A stretch of 32,435 nt of DNA from Chloroflexota bacterium. GTDB lineage: Bacteria > Chloroflexota > Limnocylindria > QHBO01. Position 1 is the first letter of the stretch. Each line of letters opens with the position of its first letter. Below are positions 14,712-20,952 of this stretch, piece after piece. Both the position numbers and the translations under genes were made by a program. The DNA lies in the NCBI GenBank assembly GCA_005879815.1, contig VBKA01000069.1, positions 1-32,435 on the forward strand, written 5' to 3'. The notes below the pieces were generated by a model. That model did no database searches. It was not told the DNA's origin and saw nothing but the letters and a program-made list of their open reading frames with translations.

Positions 14712-15292
14712 CAGAGATGGGCCAGCCAGCTGGCTGGCGAACGGTTGACATCGTGGTGGCCGCGGTCATCGCGGTGGCCTTCGGTGTGGTCTTCTGGGCC
14801 TGGAACGTGGTGACGCTGCCCCTCTTCTCGGGGCAGGTCAACCCGTTCGCCTACCTTGTTTCGGGAGTCTGGCTGGTGCCCGGGGTGCTCGCCATGCTCG
14901 TGATCCGCAAGCCGGGCACTGCGCTCTTCGCGGAAGTCCTGGCAGCCATCGTATCGGCGCTGCTTGGCTCGCAGTGGGGCCTGGACACGATTCTCTCTGG
15001 CGCCGTGCAGGGAGCGGGGGCCGAGCTCGTCTTTGCAGTCCTGTTGTATCGGGCCTTCGGGTTGCCGATGGCCGTGCTTGCAGCTGGCGGAGCGGCTCTG
15101 GGCGAATGGCTGCACGACATGCCCGTGTACTACGCCAAGACCGCATTTGGGGTGCAGCTGGGTTATGGCTTCTTCATGCTGATCAGCGCCGTGCTGATCG
15201 CCGGGCTCGGCTCCTGGCTGCTAGTGCGCGCGCTCGCGCAGACCGGCGTCCTGGCGCCCTTCCCGTCCGGGCAGTCGCAGCGACCCATCTGA
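14708..15292 (+). CDS. ykoE: YkoE-type substrate-binding (S) component of an ECF thiamine/HMP transporter
   Basis: The 194-aa integral membrane protein has about five to six hydrophobic segments. It shows the YkoE pattern: VAAVIAVAFGVVFWAWN near the N-terminus, NPFAYLVSGVWLVPGVLAMLVIRKPG, then GAELVFAVLLYR and a final helix FMLISAVLIAGLGSWLLV. YkoE is the S component of the YkoEDC energy-coupling-factor transporter, known in Bacillus and actinobacteria under TPP riboswitches and thought to carry thiamine or its hydroxymethylpyrimidine precursor. Its ATG overlaps the kinase stop (ATGA), so the two are translationally coupled. The soluble YkoF partner is not present here. Confidence 0.9.
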   Translation: MTEMGQPAGWRTVDIVVAAVIAVAFGVVFWAWNVVTLPLFSGQVNPFAYLVSGVWLVPGVLAMLVIRKPGTALFAEVLAAIVSALLGSQWGLDTILSGAVQGAGAELVFAVLLYRAFGLPMAVLAAGGAALGEWLHDMPVYYAKTAFGVQLGYGFFMLISAVLIAGLGSWLLVRALAQTGVLAPFPSGQSQRPI

Positions 15293-15295
15293 CGC

Positions 15296-15301
15296 TACCC
15301 T
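15296..15301 (+). promoter_or_regulatory. Possible internal -10 box TACCCT before ykoD
   Basis: TACCCT ends 7 nt before the GTG of ykoD, in the 16-nt gap after ykoE. The sequence is identical to the boxes before the hydrolase and yhaO genes. It may allow riboswitch-independent expression of the ATPase and permease; no -35 is evident. Confidence 0.35.
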
Positions 15302-15308
15302 CAGCCGC

Positions 15309-16802
15309 GTGACACCCGCCGCGGCCGCTGCCCCGCGCCCCGCTGGAATCGAGGCGCGCGGCTGGGGCTGGCGGCACGCCGGACGCAGCGGGTGGGCCTT
15401 GCGCGGCATCGACCTGCGCGTCGACCCGGGCGAGCGAATCCTGCTCCTCGGCCCATCCGGTGCCGGCAAGTCCACGCTGCTGCTGGGGCTGGCCGGGCTG
15501 CTGACGGCCACCGGCGGCGCCGAGTCACAGGGGAGCCTCGTGCTTGACGGTCGTCCCCCGGCGGATGCACGCGAGCGGGTGGCGATCGTCTTCCAGGATC
15601 CGGACACGCAGCTGGTGATGGGGCGCGCGGGAGACGACATCGCCTTCGGGCTCGAGAACCGCTGCGTTCCGACCGAGGCCATCTGGCCGCGCGTCGACGC
15701 GGCGCTGGACGCGGTGGGCTTCCCCTACGGACGCGATCGGCCGACGACCCAGCTCTCGGGTGGCGAGCAGCAGTGCCTGGCGATCGCCGGGATGCTGGCC
15801 CTACGACCGGGGCTCATCCTGCTCGACGAGCCGACGGCCAACCTGGATCCCGACGGATCCGCCCTCGTCATCGACCTGCTGCGCCGGATCGTCGATCGCA
15901 ACGCGCCGACGATCGTGCTCGTCGAGCATCGCCTCGACGAGATCCTTCCGCTCGTCACCAGGGTGGTGGCGTTGAGCGCGAACGGCGAGCTGATGGCGGA
16001 CGGCGACCCGAACTGGGTCTTCAGCCGGTACGCGGGGCAGCTCGAGGCTTCGGGCGTCTGGCTGCCGGGCCATCGCGCGTCGTCCACTCTCAGCCGCCCG
16101 CGGCCCCCGACCAACACCATGGTCTTCGGCGAGCGGGTTGGCTTCACCTACCCGAGCGCGAGGCTCCCGGCGCTCGCCTCGGTGGAGGTGCAGGTGCGTT
16201 CCAGCGAGGCGCTGGCGGTCGTCGGTCCCAACGGCGCCGGCAAGTCGACGCTTGCCCTGATGCTCGCGGGGCTCCTGCGACCGACCAATGGCGACGTCCT
16301 CTCCGGGGAAGCGCTCGCCGCGGGACGCGGTCACGAACCGATCTGGCGCTGGCGCGCGCGCGATCTTGCCGGACGAATCGGGATGGTCTTCCAGGAGCCT
16401 GAGCACCAGTTCGTGACCGCGCGAGTGCGCGATGAGCTGGCGCTGGGACCGAAGGTCCTCGGGCTGCCCGACCTCGAGATCCGGCGCAGGGTGACCGAGC
16501 TCCTGGAGCGGCTTCGCCTGACACACCTAGCTTCGGCGAATCCGTTCACCCTCTCAGGCGGCGAGAAGCGGCGGCTTTCGGTGGCGACCGCCCTGGCAGC
16601 GGCGCCATCGGTCCTTATCCTCGACGAGCCCACCTTCGGGCAGGATGCGCGTACCTGGGGCGAGCTGCTTTCGCTCCTCGCGGCCCTACGCGACGCGGGA
16701 CGCGCCATCTGCTTCGTGACTCATGATCGCGACTTCGCGAGGGCGCTCTCCGATCGCACGCTTCACCTTCACGTGCCACAGGGCGAGCTGGTGCCGAGGT
16801 GA
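15309..16802 (+). CDS. ykoD: ECF transporter ATPase with two fused ABC domains (YkoD type)
   Basis: The 497-aa protein is a tandem of two ABC ATPase domains that power the YkoE/YkoC transporter. Domain one has Walker A GPSGAGKST (48-56), Q-loop FQDPDTQ, signature LSGGEQQ (~149) and Walker B ILLDEPTANLDPDG, with an EHR switch. Domain two has Walker A GPNGAGKST (~307), Q-loop FQEPEHQF, signature LSGGEKRR (~414), Walker B LILDEPTFGQDA and switch THDRD. The DPDTQ and EPEHQ Q-loop variants are typical of ECF ATPases. Both sites appear competent. It starts with GTG 16 nt after ykoE and overlaps ykoC by 4 nt (GTGA). Confidence 0.95.
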   Translation: MTPAAAAAPRPAGIEARGWGWRHAGRSGWALRGIDLRVDPGERILLLGPSGAGKSTLLLGLAGLLTATGGAESQGSLVLDGRPPADARERVAIVFQDPDTQLVMGRAGDDIAFGLENRCVPTEAIWPRVDAALDAVGFPYGRDRPTTQLSGGEQQCLAIAGMLALRPGLILLDEPTANLDPDGSALVIDLLRRIVDRNAPTIVLVEHRLDEILPLVTRVVALSANGELMADGDPNWVFSRYAGQLEASGVWLPGHRASSTLSRPRPPTNTMVFGERVGFTYPSARLPALASVEVQVRSSEALAVVGPNGAGKSTLALMLAGLLRPTNGDVLSGEALAAGRGHEPIWRWRARDLAGRIGMVFQEPEHQFVTARVRDELALGPKVLGLPDLEIRRRVTELLERLRLTHLASANPFTLSGGEKRRLSVATALAAAPSVLILDEPTFGQDARTWGELLSLLAALRDAGRAICFVTHDRDFARALSDRTLHLHVPQGELVPR

Positions 16803-17599
16803 GGATCGAGATCGCGCTGTTCGGCGACCCGCGCGCGCCGTTGGCTCGCCGACACCCACTCGCCAAGCTGGGGGCCGCCGCGCTGCTGATGCTGGCGCTC
16901 TTCGTCGCCGTCGACATCGTCACACCAGTGATCCTGCTTGCCGCGCTGGTCGCCGCATTGCCGCTGAGCGGCCTGAGGCCGATCACTCTCTTGCGACGCG
17001 CCTGGCCCCTTCTCGTGGCGGGCCTGGCGATCGCGATCTTGAACACGGTCTTCGCGCCGCATCAGGCCGGCGCAGCCGTGCGAATCGGGCCCCTCCTGCT
17101 TGGCCTCACCACGATCGTCGAGGGTGCGGCCGTGGGCCTGCGCATCGTGGGGATCGCCCTCGCCGGCGTGCTGGCGCTGGCGACCATCGAGCCCACGGAT
17201 CTGGCCGATGCGCTGGTGCAGCACCTGCACGCCCCGCCGCGCTTCGCGCTGGCCGCACTGGCCGCGGTCCGCATGCTACCGGTTCTGGCCGATGAGTGGC
17301 GGTTCATCGGCCTGGCGCGCCGAGCACGGGGCATCGAGGCCGGGCTCAACCCGGTGATTGGCCTGCGCCTGGCGGCCGGCCGGCTCTTCGCGCTGCTCGT
17401 GGCCGCCATCAGGCGCGGAACCCGCCTGGCCCTGGCCATGGACGCTCGGGGATTTGGCGAACGCCCGTGTCGAACGGTCGCCCGTCCCCGGTCGGTGAAC
17501 CGCGCCGACTGGCTCCTGGTCGGGGGAGCGCTGCTGGTCGGCGTGACCGCGACGGCCGTCAGCCTGGCGCTCGGCAGCTATCGACTCCTGTTCGGATGA
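16799..17599 (+). CDS. ykoC: ECF transporter transmembrane (T) component (YkoC type)
   Basis: The 266-aa protein is an EcfT/CbiQ-family permease. It shows HPLAKLGAAALLMLALFVAVD, further hydrophobic segments, then the coupling helices with the family's conserved ARRARGIEAG and LAMDARGFGERP segments. These 'A-R-G' motifs contact the ATPase. A last membrane helix (LLVGGALLVGVTATAVSLALG) ends the protein. It couples ATP hydrolysis by YkoD to substrate release by YkoE. The start is a GTG overlapping the ykoD stop. The gene ends 30 nt before a convergent oxidoreductase gene. It completes a kinase-S-A-T thiamine operon under one TPP riboswitch. Confidence 0.92.
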   Translation: MRIEIALFGDPRAPLARRHPLAKLGAAALLMLALFVAVDIVTPVILLAALVAALPLSGLRPITLLRRAWPLLVAGLAIAILNTVFAPHQAGAAVRIGPLLLGLTTIVEGAAVGLRIVGIALAGVLALATIEPTDLADALVQHLHAPPRFALAALAAVRMLPVLADEWRFIGLARRARGIEAGLNPVIGLRLAAGRLFALLVAAIRRGTRLALAMDARGFGERPCRTVARPRSVNRADWLLVGGALLVGVTATAVSLALGSYRLLFG

Positions 17600-17629
17600 T
17601 GGTGGGCAACCCGGAGCCAGCGGATCGAG

Positions 17630-18946
17630 TCAGCCGAGCCCGCCCTCGAAGGGGCTGAGCCATGTCGGTTCGTGCGCAGTGCCCACGTAGCGCTGCGGAT
17701 CGAACGGATTCAGCGGGAGCGTCCGCGACGCGCCGGTGGTGATGAGCTCCGACACGAGTAGCGCCAGGATCGACGAATAGGGGAGGCCGTGTCCGGTGAG
17801 GCCGCAGACGAGGTACCCGCCCGGCAGCGGAGTGCCGTCCGAGGCGGGAAGCGCGCCTGCCATGGGGATCTCCAGCGACGCGAAGTCCAGGAGGCCGGCC
17901 CATGCGCGGACCACGCGCGCGTCACGCAGCGCTGGGTGGAAGCGACCGAGGAGGCGTGCCAGCTGCGGGACGATCTCGCGGCGCGTGGCCATCGAATAGG
18001 TCCCGATCCCCATCGCTTCGTCGGTCGCGGCGTGACCGCCGATCAGCAGCTCGCCAGTCGGCTCCTGGCGCCAGTACTCGTTGCAGTGGTTCGTCTCGAA
18101 GCCCTGGGTGAGCAGGCGCGGCAGGCGCTCGGTGACCATCACGTGCTCGCGGATGGGCGTCAGGTTGGCCGCGATCGATGGCACCAGCCACGGGGTCCAC
18201 GCGTTCGTGGCCAGCAGGACCGCGCCGGCCTGCACTGTGCCGTGCGACGTCTCGACACCCCACACTCGCCCGCCCCTGGCGACGACGCTCTCCACCCGTA
18301 CTCCGCGCACGGTCCGCGCGCCCAGGCGATGCGCCGCCTCGAGCAGGCCGTACACCAGCTTGAACGGGTTGAGCTGGCCGTCGCCGGGCGTCCACTTCGC
18401 ACTTCGCGCCTGGTTAAGGTCGAGGGCCGGCGCCATATCCCTCAGGTCGTCCGGCTCGAGGATCTCGACGGGCAAGCCCTCGGCGCGCTGCAGTTCGGCC
18501 ATGCTTCGACCATCGGCCGCCTGTCGTTCGTCGGTCAAGAGGTCGAGCGAACCACAGCGCTCCCACTCGATCCCGCCGGGTAGCCGGGCGTCGATGTCCT
18601 CCAGGAGGTCGAGCGAGCGGCACGTGTAATCCGCGATCGACCGACCAGAGCTCGCACGGACGAGTGCGTTCACGCGTTCGAAGTGGCCCCCCACACCTGC
18701 CAGCGCCAGCCCGCACAGCCGCCCCGAGGCGCCGGAGGCGGGCGCGTTGGCCTCGATGACGAGGGGACGCATCCCGGCGCCGGCCAGGTGGTACGCCGCC
18801 CAGGCGCCCACGAAACCGGCTCCGACGACGATCACCTCGGCGCTGCGCGGCAGGTCGGCTCCGGGATCTGGCTGGAAGCTGACCCTCTCCGGCACGGGGA
18901 AGAATCGGCTCCCGCCCGCGCCGAACGCAGCCGACGTCACGGGCAT
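17630..18946 (-). CDS. FAD-dependent oxidoreductase of the DAO (glycine/D-amino acid oxidase-like) family
   Basis: The 438-aa protein has an N-terminal dinucleotide-binding fold VIVVGAGFVGAWAAYHLAGAG (GAGFVG at 42-47) with Glu65 binding the ADP ribose. The DAO-family fingerprint GASGRLCGLALAG follows, then a substrate domain and a C-terminal FAD-contact segment (GGYLVCGLTGHGLPYSSILALLVSELI). Such enzymes oxidise secondary or primary amines of amino acids. The substrate here is unknown. A frame open further upstream to 19405 is antisense to the hydrolase, so I use ATG 18946. Although it ends next to the thiamine operon it is on the other strand, so a ThiO (glycine oxidase) role is not supported by context. 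It shares a bidirectional promoter region with the gene at 18992. Confidence 0.87.
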   Translation of the reverse strand: MPVTSAAFGAGGSRFFPVPERVSFQPDPGADLPRSAEVIVVGAGFVGAWAAYHLAGAGMRPLVIEANAPASGASGRLCGLALAGVGGHFERVNALVRASSGRSIADYTCRSLDLLEDIDARLPGGIEWERCGSLDLLTDERQAADGRSMAELQRAEGLPVEILEPDDLRDMAPALDLNQARSAKWTPGDGQLNPFKLVYGLLEAAHRLGARTVRGVRVESVVARGGRVWGVETSHGTVQAGAVLLATNAWTPWLVPSIAANLTPIREHVMVTERLPRLLTQGFETNHCNEYWRQEPTGELLIGGHAATDEAMGIGTYSMATRREIVPQLARLLGRFHPALRDARVVRAWAGLLDFASLEIPMAGALPASDGTPLPGGYLVCGLTGHGLPYSSILALLVSELITTGASRTLPLNPFDPQRYVGTAHEPTWLSPFEGGLG

Positions 18947-18975
18947 GCGGAGCGCACGGCGTGCATGGGAGGCCG

Positions 18976-18985
18976 AGTGTACCCT
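18976..18985. promoter_or_regulatory. Putative overlapping bidirectional -10 boxes (AGTGTACCCT)
   Basis: Plus strand TACCCT (18980-18985) ends 6 nt before the GTG at 18992. Minus strand TACACT (18981-18976) points at the oxidoreductase ATG 29 nt away. The two hexamers share the central TA, giving a near-palindromic AGTGTACCCT that could bind polymerase in both directions. Confidence 0.45.
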
Positions 18986-18991
18986 CGTGGC

Positions 18992-19975
18992 GTGTCCGAT
19001 CCGGAGCCGATCCGCTTTCGCGCCGGCGACCTGACGCTGGCCGGCGAGCTGGTCCTCCCGGATCGTGCGCCGACGGATTCCCGCCGCCAGATCCCATGGG
19101 TGCTCCTGTTGCCTTCGTGGCTGCCTCGGGATCGCGACGGCGCCTTCGACGATGGTGCGCATCCGGAGTGGTTCGGCGTCGGACCGATGGCGCCGCATCG
19201 GCCGGCCCTCCTGCGCCGCCTGGCCGGGGCGCTGGCGGAGACCGGGGTGGCGTCCTTCCGCTACGACCCACGCGGCTGCGGGGAGTCGGAGGGCGATTGG
19301 CCGGCGGGCGACCTTTTCACGCGTATCGACGACGCGCGCGATGCGCTCGGTGCGATGCGGTCGCGCCGCGAGCTGGACCTTGCGCGGACGGGGATCATCG
19401 GCCACGGCGAGGGCGCAGTGATCGCCTTATCGGTGGCGATCGCCGATCCGGCGGTCGGCGCCCTGACGCTGATCGGCGCACCGGCCCGCAGCCTGCGCGA
19501 CCTGTTGCGTCGAGGCGCGGCCGCTCGCGCGCGGAGCGGAACGGACCGGGAGCATCCATTGGTTGCCGCCCTGGATCGTTGGTCAGAGGAGCTGATCGAG
19601 CGCGCCGAACGCCGCGAGCTGGAGCTCATCCTGCGCCTGCCCGGAGCGGGTCGGGAACGGGTGACGCTCAACCTGGCCGCCTGGGAGCAGGGATTTCACA
19701 CGCCGGCGATCGCCCTGGCCACAATGCTGCATCGGTCGGTCAATCTGGTGCACGGCGCCGCTGACGCATGGAGCCACCCCGACGAGTCGCGCCTTCTGGA
19801 GTTCGTCCTCGCCGGCGCGGGAAACCGCGCCGAGCTGCGCCCCATCGCCGAGGCCGGACATGACCTGACAGAGGCGCCTGAACGGGTCATTGCAGAGATT
19901 GCCGAGGACCTCGCCGGCCGCCTCGTGACACGGCCGCTGCCCGCGGTCCTGCTGGCGATCCAGGAGATGGGCTGA
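18992..19975 (+). CDS. Alpha/beta-hydrolase-fold protein lacking the nucleophilic serine
   Basis: The 327-aa product has the fold's landmarks: an N-terminal beta hairpin (IRFRAGDLTLAGELVLPD), WVLLLPSW, then FRYDPRGCGESEGDWP. The nucleophile elbow reads GHGEGA (137-142) instead of the usual G-x-S-x-G, so the catalytic serine is Gly139. The other triad positions seem present: Asp in HGAADAWSHP and His in EAGHDLTEAP. The gene is therefore probably not an ordinary esterase; a binding or structural role, or unusual chemistry, would be inference. It starts with GTG, 6 nt after TACCCT and without a Shine-Dalgarno. I reject the longer open frame (to 18683), which is antisense to the oxidoreductase. 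Peroxiredoxin follows 1 nt after its stop. Confidence 0.8.
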   Translation: MSDPEPIRFRAGDLTLAGELVLPDRAPTDSRRQIPWVLLLPSWLPRDRDGAFDDGAHPEWFGVGPMAPHRPALLRRLAGALAETGVASFRYDPRGCGESEGDWPAGDLFTRIDDARDALGAMRSRRELDLARTGIIGHGEGAVIALSVAIADPAVGALTLIGAPARSLRDLLRRGAAARARSGTDREHPLVAALDRWSEELIERAERRELELILRLPGAGRERVTLNLAAWEQGFHTPAIALATMLHRSVNLVHGAADAWSHPDESRLLEFVLAGAGNRAELRPIAEAGHDLTEAPERVIAEIAEDLAGRLVTRPLPAVLLAIQEMG

Positions 19976-19976
19976 G

Positions 19977-20471
19977 GTGACGTACGATTCGCCGGTGACT
20001 CGGCCGCAAACCGGGGAGGTTGCCCCGCGCTTCAGCCTGACCGCCGACGATGGCGCGGTTGTGAGCAGCGACCTCCTGGCTGGCCGGCGTTACGTGCTCT
20101 ATTTCTACCCGAAGGACGACACCCCTGGCTGCATGACGCAGGCCTGCTCACTGCGCGACAGCTGGAGCCGCGTCACGGACACAGGCATTCAGCTCTTCGG
20201 CGTCTCGCCCGATTCGGTGAAGAGCCACGTCAGGTTCCGGGACAAGTATCGGCTGCCGTACCGGCTCCTCTCCGACGAGGGCCATTCCGTGGCAGAGGCG
20301 TTCGGCGTCTGGATCGAGAAGACCCTCGCCGGTCGGACCTATCACGGCAACGAGCGCACCACCTTCGTGATCGGTCCTGACGGTCGGGTCGAGGCGGTCC
20401 TTCCGCGCGTCAAGCCCGACGAGCACGTGGATCTCCTCCTCGGCGCTCTCGCGGGGGGCGTGCCCGGATGA
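19977..20471 (+). CDS. bcp: Bcp/PrxQ-type peroxiredoxin (thioredoxin-dependent thiol peroxidase)
   Basis: The 164-aa protein shows FYPKDDTPGC with the peroxidatic Cys52 and the resolving Cys57 five residues on (DDTPGCMTQACSLRD), the atypical two-cysteine arrangement of Bcp/PrxQ. The other conserved parts are GEVAPRFSLTADDG at the start, GVSPDSVKSHVRFRDKYRLPYRLLSDE in the middle, and YHGNERTTFVIGPDGR near the end. It reduces hydrogen peroxide and organic peroxides using thioredoxin. The GTG start lies 1 nt after the hydrolase stop and its stop overlaps the next small gene (ATGA), so all three are one transcription unit starting at 18992. Confidence 0.95.
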   Translation: MTYDSPVTRPQTGEVAPRFSLTADDGAVVSSDLLAGRRYVLYFYPKDDTPGCMTQACSLRDSWSRVTDTGIQLFGVSPDSVKSHVRFRDKYRLPYRLLSDEGHSVAEAFGVWIEKTLAGRTYHGNERTTFVIGPDGRVEAVLPRVKPDEHVDLLLGALAGGVPG

Positions 20472-20614
20472 TCTGGGTCGCCATCGCCGTTGCACTGGTG
20501 CTCTGGCTGGCCGGCCTGTTGGCGAACCTTGGCCCGCTCGTCAACCTCCTCCTGGTGGCGGCGGCAATCCTGTTGGTGGCGCAGGTGGTCAACGAGCGCG
20601 ACCGGCGCGTCTGA
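20468..20614 (+). CDS. 48-aa two-helix membrane protein (lmo0937/DUF5670-like)
   Basis: The short frame MIWVAIAVALVLWLAGLLAN ... ends VVNERDRRV: two hydrophobic helices joined by the turn NLGPLVN with a basic C-terminus. It is similar in length, helix layout and N-terminal Trp/Leu pattern to the gene at 20697, which I recognise as lmo0937-like, so the two look like tandem relatives. The ATG overlaps the peroxiredoxin stop by 4 nt, which strongly supports translation. Function is unknown; the family is found in many stress-tolerant bacteria. Confidence 0.65.
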   Translation: MIWVAIAVALVLWLAGLLANLGPLVNLLLVAAAILLVAQVVNERDRRV

Positions 20615-20628
20615 GCCCTTCGCGTCGG

Positions 20629-20645
20629 CTGGCACGGCTCGTGCA
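20629..20645 (+). promoter_or_regulatory. Sigma-54-like -24/-12 element or palindromic operator
   Basis: CTGGCACGGCTCGTGCA has the GG (20631-20632), ten bases, GC (20643-20644) spacing of a sigma-54 promoter. It matches TGGCACG-N4-TTGCA at all but one position (GTGCA). It is also an inverted repeat (GCACG-GCT-CGTGC) that a regulator could bind. It lies 52 nt before the small-protein gene at 20697. Confidence 0.35.
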
Positions 20646-20696
20646 TCTCATCACCTCGACGGCACTCGGGGTGTGCCGATGGAAAGGAGGAACGCG

Positions 20697-20843
20697 ATGC
20701 TCTGGACGATCATCGTCGTCCTGCTCGTCCTCTGGCTGCTTGGCCTGATCGGCGGTATCGGGGCGGGTTTCATTCACCTGCTGCTCGTGCTTGCCCTGAT
20801 CGTGCTGGTCTTCCAATTGCTGAGTGGACGGAGCGTTGCCTGA
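20697..20843 (+). CDS. 48-aa lmo0937-family (DUF5670) small membrane protein
   Basis: The product MLWTIIVVLLVLWLLGLIGG ... continues as two membrane helices (second: FIHLLLVLALIVLVFQLL) and ends SGRSVA. 'MLWTI..VLL.LWLLG' followed by 'FIHLLLV.A.I.L..' is the pattern I recognise for the lmo0937 family of bacterial membrane peptides. A very strong Shine-Dalgarno AAAGGAGG lies 6 nt before the ATG (20683-20690), and a perfect hairpin follows 27 nt after the stop. It is probably highly expressed as its own unit. No biochemical role is established for the family, and I do not propose one. Confidence 0.82.
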   Translation: MLWTIIVVLLVLWLLGLIGGIGAGFIHLLLVLALIVLVFQLLSGRSVA

Positions 20844-20869
20844 CGCAGCTTCAGCCTCATGACTGAATA

Positions 20870-20893
20870 GAAGCCGCCCGGATGGGCGGCTTC
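20870..20893 (+). terminator. Strong hairpin terminator after the small membrane-protein gene
   Basis: GAAGCCGCCC and GGGCGGCTTC form a perfect 10-bp stem with the loop GGAT. There is no T-tract (GCTGCGTCGTG follows), so termination may need a factor, but the position between two transcription units is as expected. Confidence 0.65.
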
Positions 20894-20904
20894 GCTGCGT
20901 CGTG

Positions 20905-20921
20905 TGACAGTCAACCTGTCA
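20905..20921. repeat. Inverted repeat TGACAG-TCAAC-CTGTCA upstream of yhaO (candidate operator)
   Basis: Perfect 6-bp arms separated by 5 nt lie immediately upstream of the TACCCT box (20933-20938) of the nuclease operon, where a regulator would overlap the -35 region. No known operator is recognised with confidence. Confidence 0.4.
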
Positions 20922-20932
20922 TGTCGATCGGC

Positions 20933-20938
20933 TACCCT
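20933..20938 (+). promoter_or_regulatory. Putative -10 box TACCCT of the yhaO-yhaN operon
   Basis: TACCCT ends 14 nt before the ATG at 20953, giving a predicted leader of about 7-8 nt. There is no Shine-Dalgarno sequence between them. Confidence 0.45.
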
Positions 20939-20952
20939 TCCGGCCGATCGGT

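Noticed and set aside
17630..18946. The FAD oxidoreductase as a ThiO glycine oxidase of thiamine synthesis
   Set aside because: It is on the opposite strand, convergent to the thiamine operon, and no thiazole-synthesis genes are present; the DAO family has many substrates.
18683..18991. N-terminal extension of the hydrolase reading frame
   Set aside because: It overlaps the oxidoreductase gene antisense, has no alpha/beta-hydrolase similarity, and a -10 box sits directly before GTG 18992.
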